A stretch of 64,000 nt of DNA from Cristatella mucedo. Lineage: Eukaryota; Bryozoa; Phylactolaemata; Cristatellidae. The notes under the pieces are model-generated. The model ran no database searches. It was not told where the DNA came from and saw only the letters and a list, made by a program, of their open reading frames with translations. The translations under genes were made by a program, and so were the position numbers. Location of the stretch: assembly GCA_009760855.2 (NCBI GenBank), contig WPIO01000063.1:1857001-1921000 (forward strand), written 5' to 3'. How positions within the stretch are numbered: the first letter of the stretch is position 1; each line of letters opens with the position of its first letter. This document shows, one piece after another, positions 24,301-36,300 of this stretch.

Positions 24301-27300
24301 TGACCATCAAGCATCTGTAGTCAAACTCATCGGACAATTTTGAAAGGAGCAGGACAGAATAGCGATCGATATCACACTTTTACAAGTGGAAAACCGACAG
24401 CCAGAAGCATCGAAGGCGAATTACATGCAACGGCGTCTTCAAACTCGTGTTCCAATATCGATGACATTAAGTTTCTGCATTACTATCATAGAATCGCACA
24501 CAATCCGACAATCTAAATTGTGATTCAAATTATGTTAAAATATATATTGATCTTAAATTACATTTTAAATTTTTGACTCGAATCTTAATAACGTTTTACT
24601 CTAGAAAAAGTTATTTATCAATTCAAATTATATTTAATATGTATTAGTTATTTATTTATTACGTATTCATCATCCCTATGTATTAGTTATTTTTGTATTA
24701 TAGATACTCCAAAGTATCTACTTTATTGAACTGTTTTGATAGGGCTCTTTTGTCACAGGCTGTTTTGTATGCAGGTTATTTTGTCAGGGCTGATTTTGGT
24801 TAGGCAGGTTTTGCTTTACATATCCACATTGAAGAAAATAAAGCTCCGTAATGTTTGATGACAAATAAATAGCAAAACCTGCCTGACCGAAATCAGAAAT
24901 AATTGTGGGGCTGAGGTAAACAAGCAGTACTGAACTCATATTTCAAATTTCACTCTGATAAGCAAATTAATGGCCGAGTTATGGAGTTTACAAGGTGCAA
25001 AGCTACACTGAGGATGAAGCACTTTAAAAGTCACAAGCATGTAACTCAACAAGCTTCGTGCGGGTATCTCGATCTACCAAGTTTCAACAAGTTGGGATGC
25101 AACATGCGAATGATGCTGAGATTGGTAATAATAGTAATAATAATAATGCCTTGATAAAGCGCCCTCTGAGAACTCAATCTCTTTCTAGGCGCTTTACATT
25201 TGCTGCAAAGGGAAACGCGATTGAATGGAGATTAATATCATAACTTTTTTATTTGTAGATATTTTGCTTTCGATTTACATCTGGGTTAGTCGTGGTTTGC
25301 ATAATCTCTTTTACGTTGAAGTCGTCAGAACTTCCGATCCCATTTCTAACATATTTGCCATTTGAAAAAGGTACCCTAATGTAATGTGGTTGGACAAATT
25401 TTATAAATATTTTCTTGACATTTTCCCTCAAAGGTAAAGCGTTACTTTAAAATGGTTGCACTGTTTTACAGTAAGGCAGTGTAGTGATTCTTGGAGTCGC
25501 ATAGTTTTGCAAATTTCAGGGAACGACAATTAGCGATCCTGCCGAATTGAGTGTTTTTTGCCGCCATGACCAGTAAGCTATGGTAGGAGACGTCCTGCTT
25601 ATCTTTAATCTTGATTTGTGCCGTAGCGTAAAATGGCAAGTTTTAATATGGTCGTGGAGCAACGTCATCCTGCAGTTATGTTCCACCGTACTTTTACCTG
25701 TGGTGAAAATGTTTTTGCGAACTGGTGTGTTGCTGATGGACTAGGTGTTCAATGAAGTTCTGTCCCTCACGGTAGCGAAGTTTGTCTTTCGTAAACGTAT
25801 GCTGAACTTGAACAAGCTGTGAAGTACTACTGCGGAGTATTACCTACTTATCTCTGACCCGTGCTGGCTTCCCTTCAACCAGTGAATCGTTCCAAGATTT
25901 GTCACTTGAGTCAGAGGACCATGTCAGTCTTCATGACCTTGCAACAGCCTAGCTATGTAAACTACTCACTTCTGCGTCTCTACCTCGCGCTGCCTTGCAC
26001 CTAGAGCTACTCTGAACTCTAGCCGTTTTGCCCTTACCAACCTCAAATCTTGTGAAGACTCGTCAAAGCCACTCCATGCTGACAGACGGCATGATATCGC
26101 CTTACTTTCGGCGCTTGATGCTAAACTTTTCTCACCATAGGCCTTGTCTGCGCGAGCCTTTTTTGACGTTCTTATGCTCGCTCCAGTTTTGCTTATTATC
26201 ACTTATTAGTTTATCTGTTTCTTGTTCAGGCTTCTTGTGAAGTGCCTGAGAAGAGATCTGGGTCCCTTGTGGAGATATAAGTTATTATTATTTTTAATTC
26301 CTGGTGACATCAGCTGCAAGAAAGGTGATGCCTGTATACTTTGGTTTGCTTTGCTGAGTAACTGTGTTTGTGAAACCCACCAAAATGGGTTTGCCTCACT
26401 CGATCTGTGTACCGAGGGTTAGGCTGGACTACTCTTGCCTCAAGGAAGGCTTGCTCTACTTTCTTCCTCTTAGCTTCGCTTCCGTGCAGTCTGTAGCCTG
26501 CAAATGCAGCCCCTTTGCTGGTTACTCTTTGACTTGCATCACACATCTGTCATACCCAGGCTTGAAGAGGTTAGATTGTGACCGGAGGAGCTCGTCGGCT
26601 CGGTGCCCTGCTTTTATTTTAGCTTACTTTTTTGTAGAACTCGACAACTGCCATGCTATTCATTCAAATGGAACTGTGCTATTCCACTTTGTGGGACTGG
26701 GTGCAACTTAGAAACAACTGCATTTCTGCTGGGGCTACTTGTGGTGGACACACCGGAGACGGTACCACAGCGCTTGATGGTGCTACCAGTGATCATGATG
26801 CAGGTACGGTGGTGGTCACATTTCACCCCGGTCATTGCCAGCAAACTGCTGCCCATGGCAGGCATTGCAACTCGCCAGCTGTATTTGCTGTATTTGCTCA
26901 TTAGTTCAGCCACTTGTTCTGCCAAATCTTGCTCCTACTTGTGGGGAGCCGTCGATGGGAAGCCATTGCAAGTCGATGAAGAGTGGTGTAATATGTTAGT
27001 TGCAACGTGTGCGACAGACAAGCCAAGCTGTAGAGTTTTGCACCAACTGTAAGTGTCTCATTGCACAGGCAGGATGACCAGAAAGTAGTGGCTTCTTACC
27101 GGACTGTCTAGGTGCGATCGTTGCACATGCATCCAAGCAGCTGGGCTTCGGTATCCTAAGGTTTAAGCAGGCCCGAAATATTGTCATGCTGCAGAGCTGA
27201 AAGTAGGCATGCTTAAAACCTAGATCTGCAAGTGTCATCTACTGAAAGGTCTTTTGGAACAGGACACCCAGAATCAGTGCCGAGGTTACAAGAGATCCTG

Positions 27301-30300
27301 GCCAAGCTCATTTTGAGGGTTAGGCTTTTCACTATTCGAGTAAGACTAGGTTTTCCCATAGCTAGTAAGTTGCATTTAGGGTTATTCAATTTGAGAAAGT
27401 TTGCTTCCACCCAAGTGCAAATGTCAGCAATGCATGCTGCAAGAGAGTTGAGAGAGTAGTGGAATAAACTACCACAGTTACATGTGATCAGTCAGGCTAG
27501 GCATGCTTCAGCTGACCTGCTTCTTAGTCGAAAGCACCTCGAATATCGTAATCGTGCAGTTGTGTTAGCGAATATGCCTGGTAATCAGTTGTCTGGTGGT
27601 TGGGTGCAGCTGTGACGGTGAAGGCTTGCGACTTGTGTAGCTTCTTAACTGCCACTTTGTTTTCCATAGAATGTATCCGCTCCCAAGAGTGTAGTTAGTT
27701 AGATCCAACGAAATACTGTTTTAGCACGGCTGTCGCCTCAAGTTCACCAGGCCTCCACTACTGTTATTTAGCACGGCCACTGTGCTGCTATTGCACAGTA
27801 AAAAGAACTGGCCACTTTCATAGAACCTCGCCAAAACTAAAGGAGCTGTATGGCTGCCAATAGAATAATGAACTGAAGTAAGATTATATCCCTTTCCAAC
27901 TGCTTCTTCAGGTGCTGCTTGATTGTGCTGCCACACAGTGATGGCCTCTGCGTGCTAGCAGCCCGTTGATGAGCAATACATTAGCTCTCAACTGTTTCTT
28001 CGCTGGAAATCCGTTGTCGATATTGCTGTGGAGGTCCTAGGCTGTGAAACTTCAGCTCATGATTCTTGCACGACGAATCGCTTACTACTCCTGCTTCCTC
28101 TGCCTGGCGTCTCTGTTCCAGCTTTGCTACTTGCCTCTGTGGCCTGCTCTAGAATGTGACGGGAGACATGCCTGCCTGCACCCTCTTCGTTGTGCTTTCG
28201 ATTAGGCTGGTTGCCGCTAGTTGGCCTCGTTTGTAGAATCTCCGGCCTGCATCGATGCAAGAAGCAACATGAGGATTTTCGGTCAGTTGCTTGATGGGCT
28301 GAGTTACATTCACTCCAAAGGCATCGTACATAGGGATGTCAAGGTTTGGAGGTTATCTGAATTGTCGGGAAAAGCAGCTTTATCTCGAGCCTTGCACTGG
28401 CTGGCGTTTGAACGACAGTGAGCACGCCCCCTCCGCATGTCGTGCCCCTTACCTAGAAGAATTCCGATGAGTAGATAGAGCATTGCTGGAATGAACAAGA
28501 CGTTTTATGTTTTATGCGAATCGCCGGTTTCTTGCATGTGCTTTCAGTTTGGACAGCGTTAACGTGGCTTTTCTCTTTTGCTTCCGCCAATTCGCACCTT
28601 TAATTCAACAACGCCAATTCGCACCTGTGAGCAGTCTTGAAAGGGTAATGCTGATAGCTGAACGGACAGCTCAGAGAGCGAGAGAGAGAGAAAGAAAGAG
28701 AGAGAGAGAGAGAGAGCCGGCTAGGCTGCTTACAGCCAAGAATGATATGATAAACATGACTGTAGGCAACAGACCTGTGTCTTAATGCGTTGTAATAAGC
28801 TGAGTATGCTTTGCTGGCTGCAAGACGTGCAGCAAGCCTACCTTGCCTCTCTGGCTAGCCTTTCCAAGCTGATAAACTGACCGTGGTTCACTATTTTATC
28901 GTTGGCTGTTACTGTGCACGATCAGTGGTCAGTGATGCCTGCAGCTGGACGTCAGCGAGCTACCTCATCCCGTGGGTCTCAATCCGCCTTTGATGGGGGC
29001 AGTGCTTTGTAACTTCAAATAACCATTTGTATGGCCTCTGCCGAGACTGCCTCCTCTTTAGTTCTCTTGCTCTCAAGGCCGATTACTTCTTTAAAACATT
29101 ATGTGCCTGTGTGTGCCTGCCTGTCTGTGTGTGCATGTGCGTACACATGTATTTATTATGTGTATTTGAGTGATTATGTGAGTGTACGGTGAGCCGTGGT
29201 GGCACACTAGGTAAGGCGGTTGCTTTCACGACCTCGGTCCCGAGATCGTGGGTTCGAATACTGCAGTGGGCGATTCTTTATCGCCACTGCAAGCGGTGGT
29301 GATAGCCGTAAAGGCTCTTCTGTCGCTATACAAAAAGAGGCTGTTTAATCAGCTAGGATTTATTTATTTACCTGTGTGCTTTATGCTGGGACATTTATCG
29401 ATGTGTTTGTTGATCCTTTCCTGCATAGATAAAGTGCGTGGAAAGAGATTTAGTTCTCTCAAGGTGCTATTCAAATGTTTTGTTATTATTAAGCATGGCT
29501 TTTCCATGAACACTGTTTAAGACCTTGTCTACAATCGATGTCACTTCGAAACCTTGATGACTCGTTGCAAAGAACAGAAAATGGCCACAGGGAGCAAAGA
29601 GTTATCTTGAGTTGGGCTCAGCTGCGCAATCGGTGCTAGAGCAGATCTTTAAGGGAGAAGTGCATGCTCATTCGGCTACTGCTTCTTGTGGGTCAGTCGA
29701 AGAAAATAAGGTAGAGAGTAGCCTATGCAGCAGCCCTGTTGATCTAGAAGCAGACGAGCCTCAGTAAGTATCACCCTGCTTATTGCCAGCTGAAGGACTA
29801 GAGCCTGCGACTTGGGCCTTGAAGTGCGAGCACCTTACTCCTGTGCTAAGACCCAGGTAAGGAACTATCGGCTACCGAAGCATCTGTGCTGGCTTCTAGA
29901 AATTTCCTTAGGCAAATCGTCAAGATGCAGTGTGAAAGCAGTCGTTTGGCGTTGACTCGCATGGGCAAGCGGCTTAGTCAGTTTTTGAGTGATTGAAGCA
30001 GGTACTATCCTCACCAAACCTCGGAAATCTTCGGAAGCCGTGAGCAGGCTGTTTATACTAAACATTTTGGAGTTCCCGAGGTGAGGACAAGCTCACCTTG
30101 GCGTTTTGCGAGTGGTCAAATTGCCTGTGCAGTGTCAAAAGCAGTAATGCGTAGCAGATTGGATTTGGCTCGCTTATAAAGATCCAGATTTTGTAGTTTT
30201 TGTCTGGAGCCACCTTAGTCATGCTATCTTTTAAGACTTGAGGTGGGCATCTGGGGTCGAGGTTCGGAAAGTCTTAAATGTTCGTTGGGTGCCCTTTGCT

Positions 30301-33300
30301 GCTTCCTTTTCACTGGCACCCCTGGCATTATTGAATAGGCAGCTGGCCGCATTTGCAGACGAAAAACATTTTCCTTCAAGAGCCTGCCTTGACAGTGAAG
30401 ATAGGCGATTTTGGTCTGGCGAAAGAGGCGATATCGAGCAGCCCCACGCTCACCACCATTTTGCTCGACGGAGACGACCCAGAAATGGTGGCCCGAGGTG
30501 CCGCGGACCGGTCCGAAGCTGCCGGCACGAGCGTGTATGCTTCGCCCGAGCAGGCTAGCGGCAGCGAGTGTAGCAGTGCATCCGACATGTTCAGCGTCGG
30601 CATCGTGCTGTTCGAGCTGTTTCAGCCTTTCGGCACTGCGATGGAGCGAGCCGACAAGATGCGGCTGCTCCGTGAGCGAGGGCAGCTTCCTGAGGAGCTG
30701 CCGAAGAAATGGCCGATGCAGGTTAGTGCATCCATATATCCGTATATGTTAATATATTTAATATAACGAGCAGCTCACCGCAGCCTGCGGACTCGCTTTG
30801 CTGAGTCGTAGTAGTTTTGTCGAAGAAGATAATGCTTCGCCATCTTGCCGCTTTACAGAAGTGTGCCATCTAGCCACGTGATGCAAGTGCGTCATCTTGC
30901 GGTGTCACGGACTTTCTTGCTTTAATTAGTAGATATACACTAGAGCGCAGAAGTATCAGCGAGGCTGCCTAAAATGGCCGCGAGAATAAAAAACTTCTGG
31001 CTTTGATACAGAAAAAGTTACTGCAACCAGCTGTAATCATGTGAAGTAAATCAAACATGCTTACACAACATGTCAGGAAATCTCCGACCACTTTGCCACC
31101 GAATTGCGCAGTCTTCTGAAGGCAATTATCATTGAAACCTTCATTGGAGCACCAATGCACGTACTGCATACATTTTCAGTTACCAAAAATGGCAAATTAT
31201 CTCTCACCAGCCCTTTTTTTTGCTTGAGTCTCAGTGGACCAGTTCCCAATCGCCCAAGCCCACTCCAAACGGAAAACTTTATGCTTGCCAGTCAGAAGTG
31301 TGTTATTGCTTGCATTCAGAGCAAACACGCCTTGTTCATCTAGTCGCTCCCTTATCGTGTCCATAATAACCAGCTTTCCATGTGCAGCCTATAGGCTTTG
31401 AGCATGAACGATTGCAAGGGGGAAATTATGCCAAACATTTCGCTGTTTATTAATTAGCCTGCCTTAGCAGGTGTAGAGTGACTTGTGGGAAGCCGGCTCT
31501 CGTTTTATTATTGATGAAGCCATTCATGGCCATCTCCTTCAGACTCTACCTTGCCGAAGTCTCACCTCTTCGAAATTGTACAGCACTTTTATAGCAACTT
31601 TACCGAGTCCCATTTGGCGCAAAGCCCTCATTTGACCTTTAGTAAAGGCAATCAACTAGATGGCATGCCGATGGGTAATGATAGCGTGAGGCTAGCAAAT
31701 GAGCACGACCTGTGCACTGTTGTTTTCTTACTACTGCGCATTTGTACGTACCTCCTAAATCGGACAATGCAGTCCTTTTCAAGGTGCTGCAAAATGGGAA
31801 AATCTGCCACTTTTAAATTTGTTTTAAGGGTCGAATTTTTATTTTAAGGGTCGCCTTCTCTCTTCACTTTTCTATTGCATACACTTGTTTACGAAAAAGT
31901 CACTGTGAAAGGCTTCGTTTTAATTGGGTACATACGTCCTTTGTGCTCCAGTTAAATGTTTCATGGTCTAGTGCCTTGTACTCCTCATAAACTAGGTGTT
32001 GCCAATACTTATGCTGTGATGTCGAATGTGTGTGTATATTAATCAAGTGTATATTACTATTGAATATTATTGTGTGCATGCACGTGTGGATATGTCTGTA
32101 CTATTGCATTTACAGAGGCAGCTGCCCTGCTGACTTGGAGCATCGTCTAGGAACTAGTTATGATAACATAGCAAAGGGTTTGTGTTGTAGACAAAAATGA
32201 CCTGACCGTGATCGTACAAACGTAAGAGTATGCTCTGTTGAGGTAGCGTGTTTGTTGGGACCCCTTCGTTATAGATTAACCTTGTAGTGTTGTCTGCACG
32301 GAATGGTTCCGAAAATGCGTGTTTTTCGTGCCGACTCGGTGGCGCCGTTGCGTTGCGCCGTCCGAGCACTATCATTTAGATGGGCTGTGAGTCGGCAAAA
32401 GGTTTTGTTTTTCTTAAAAGGCCAAGTTCATTCTGCGTCTGGTGAGCCGTCAGCCGGCAAGGAGACCTTCGGCGAGTGCTCTGCTCTCCTCGGAGCTCGT
32501 CGTGGACAAGGATCAGGTACTTATTGCTGCGAGGCTCTCGCGTGCGCCGCCATCGCGTCGCATCGAGTCGCATCGAGTCGCTCGTCGCATCGAGTCACCA
32601 TCGTGTCGCTCGAAGCTGCTCGGCTCTCGAGCTCGAGGCCGCAGACACTCGACGAACTGTTGTTTGATGCACTCAAACGACGTGCTGGAGTCACAGCAGC
32701 TGCACTCGGCAAAGAGCAAAGGCCGATGCAGCGCATTTATTTGCCTTTGTTTTATGTGGATTGGTTTTGACACCAACCGTTTGACACGTCGTTTTTCGTC
32801 TTCCGTTAAGTTTGCAATCTCAGCCATCCCTTCCTCTCCGCCTCCTCTCAGTCAGTAGACGAGCTTTCCTCCTCTTTCTCTGATGGACTATTGGCAACCG
32901 ATGCCTTAGCCACTCCAGCGATAGACTGAAAAAATGCCCACTAACCCCTCTGTAGGCCTTGGGTAGGGGAACCTATGGTCTCCCCCAAGACCCAAAGGGC
33001 ATGTCGGGTAGCTTGCCTTTCAACAGCCCCTGCAGCCTTCCTACGATTGCCTGTCAGTGGCAATATCAAGGTTTGGTCCCATCCTTAGCATAGTTGGCAT
33101 ACTTTGATGCCTCTGTCCACTCTCATGACTCTGCAACAATAATAAAATACATTTGATAAAGATACATTTGATAAAGCACCCTCAGAGAACTCTTGTCTCT
33201 TTCTAGGTGCGCCTTGCAGATGCTGCAAAGGAACAACGATGCTTACTTTGGTCTTGCTGCCGACTGTTGCACCTTTTCCCGGCTTGCTTCATTGCTACTT

Positions 33301-36300
33301 CTATTTTGCTTCCTCTGATTTCTCCTAATTCTGCTGTCAATTACATTAAAGGTTAACTTATTTAAGTGCCTCAATGATATAACAGCAAAAGAGCCTTAAC
33401 GACTATCTTCACCACTTGCAGTTTACAGTAAAGGATTGGCCACTGCAGGACTCGAACCCACGACCTGAGTCATGAAGTGAGAGTGCCCATGAGCTAAGAA
33501 CCTGAGGCATAAGCTATGACTCCTGCTTAATTTTTTTCGGCAGGTGTATGTTGTCATGTACGTCAGAGGGCGTACTGTAAACCTTTGCTTAGATCATTCC
33601 TCCCCTCGCTAAAGAGCGGCCTCGGGCGACTCCTAGCGTGGTGTGGACCTTTACTTGATTTCTCCGTAATACCTTCGGGTATTCCGCTGCTATCTTCGCT
33701 GTGACTATTTATGAGCTGTCCTCGGATATGCTACACAAAACAGGACCTGCTTAGCATAAGATGCGATGTCGCCATTAGTCGATACCTACCGGCGGGCCTT
33801 CTCCGGCAGGTCAGTGAGAACCTACCTGCATCCTGCATTCGCCCCATCAACAGCTCGGCTATCAAACCTACGACTCGTAAGTTTAAAGCGCTAAATAGTA
33901 CTTGTTGCGGTAGTAGCCCACCCGCTGTAGCCCAGCACGTTGTGAAACGTCGTCCCACGGCCGTTACCAAGGTCCAATTCAAATTCGAAGAGCCAGCGTC
34001 CGCCGGGCCGGACGCAAACGATAGAGAATACGAGCCACTTCATCGCCGTCGCCCAGTTGTTGGACAGCCTCTTAAATTCCGCCTACTAAATGTCCGCTCG
34101 CTAAAAACCAAGGGGTTACTTATCCGCGATCAGGTGGTCCAGGAGAAGCTAGATGCATTTCTGCTTACCGAAACCTGGATGACGCCTTGTTCCAGTAGCT
34201 GTATTTCCGAGACCACCCCACCCGGGTTCTCATTCTATCAGTCCATGCGTTCTGACAAGGTTGGTGGCGGGGTTGCAATTGTTGTTCGTGAATCGTTTGG
34301 CTATAAAATGTGCAGTTTCTCGCATGGGTCATCGTTTGAATCGATTGCTATCAGGTCTTCATCAAAGACAATGCCTCTCACCGTTGTGATATACCGGCCT
34401 CCTTCTGGCTGTCTAAACTTGTTTATAGAGGAGTTTTCAGAGTTCCTCGCTAAAATATTTGTGTGTGACAGGCCGCTACTGATTGTAGGAGACTTCAATA
34501 TTCACGTTGACAACCCTAGCAACAGCCAGGTCCGCTCATTTCTTGACTGTCTGGAGAATCTTGGTTTGGCCCAACACGTTAATCATAGCACCCACGTCGG
34601 TGGCCACATTCTAGATCTCGTGATCACTAAGGATGTCCTCCCCACTGACTTTGTGGTGTGCCCACTGACCCTCTCAGATCATTGTTCGGTCTCGTTTACT
34701 GTTCCTGCTCCCTCGTACTTGCAGGGCAATGTCGAATTTGCCAAACGACGTAACTTACAAAGCATTGACATGGACAAGTTTTTGAAATCTGTTTGTGATG
34801 CAGGCCTTCTTGATCTGCATTCAGACTCGACCGGCAGCCTCGATACCCTCACTGATGCGATGAACATGACACTCAGGAGTGCTCTTGACAAGCATGCTCC
34901 CGTTCGCTCTATCCGTGTTCAAATTCGTCGAGATTGCTTTCAATTTACAAAAAAACTCCTTAAGATGCGCCGTGTTAAGCGCAGGCTGGAACGTCGTTTC
35001 AAGAAATCGGGGTCTGAGGCAGACCTAGTCAATTTTAAAGACTTCCTTCGAGTTTACACCCGAAAGCTTAAAAAAGCCAGGGCTTCTTTTTTCATTAGAA
35101 AACTGAATTCCTGCCAGTCGGACACTAAACAGATTTATAAGACAGTAAACCATTTACTGGCCAATGCTGTCAGGTCTGACTCCCCAGATATTAAGGGCTC
35201 AGCCGAAAAGTTTTCAGCCTTCTTTACTGAAAAAATTGTGCACATTTGTGCCTCCATTAAGCCCCCTCCGACCAAAGCAATCGCCGTTCCTCAACCTGTG
35301 ACCTTTCTTAAAAGGTTCTCTGATGTTTCTGCCTGTGATGTGGCTGCCTTAATCAAGTCTAGCAAAAAGAGCTCGTCTCCTGAAGACCCTATACCTTCAT
35401 CTCTGTGGTCTTCACTTGCAGACCAACTTAGCCCTGCCATAACCAAGAGATTTTTAATGCTTCTTTGGGAAAAGGGGTCGTCCCCAAGTCCTTCAAATCG
35501 GCAATCGTTAGACCTATTCTTAAAAAGCCTGGATTAGACACAGAGGTCCTAGCAAACTATCGTCCAGTTTCCCTTCATCCATTCTTATCAAAGATTCTTG
35601 AAAAAATTGTTGCTAAGCAGCTAGTTGAACATATTGAAAATAATGGAATGTCAGAAACATTTCAATCAGGTTTCAAGAGGCAGCACTCTACCGAAACTGC
35701 TCTCCTCCGTGTTAACAATGACATTCTACGTGGCAACGACGACGGGAATGTCACTGCCCTAGCTCTGCTAGATCTGTCTGCTGCCTTCGACACCATTGAT
35801 CACGAAGTTCTGCTTGAACGACTGAGAACAACGATCGGTCTGGCAGACGAAGCACTGGCGTGGTTTAAATCATACTTGTCTGATCGTGTTCAATCCGTGT
35901 CGTGTGGGGGTCAGGTCTCAGACATGAGAAGGGTCACCTGTGGAGTCCCTCAAGGGTCTGTACTTGGTCCCTTGCTGTTCTCCATTTATACGCAACCTCT
36001 GGGAAAAGTGATTAAGGCCCATGGAATAGGATATCACTTCTATGCTGACGATACTCAGCTGTATTTGTCATTTAAACCGTCGGAATCTGCTGCAGCAACT
36101 GAGAAACTGAATGCTTGCCTTGCCGATATTCGATCCTGGATGTCAAAAAATTTCTTGATACTAAATGAGAAAACCGAACTGCTTCTCATAAGACACCCTA
36201 AGCATGTGGCTGGATTAAAAGGCCTTGCTGTTCTAATAGGTGATGCTATTGTGCGACCTTCACCACGTGCTCGAAATGTATGAGTCGTTTTCGACAGCTG

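Noticed and set aside
33711-35537. 608-codon open frame as a host gene
   Set aside because: Its motifs ([28 protein letters not shown]) are those of a LINE endonuclease, and a second broken copy exists at 17.4-20.0 kb.
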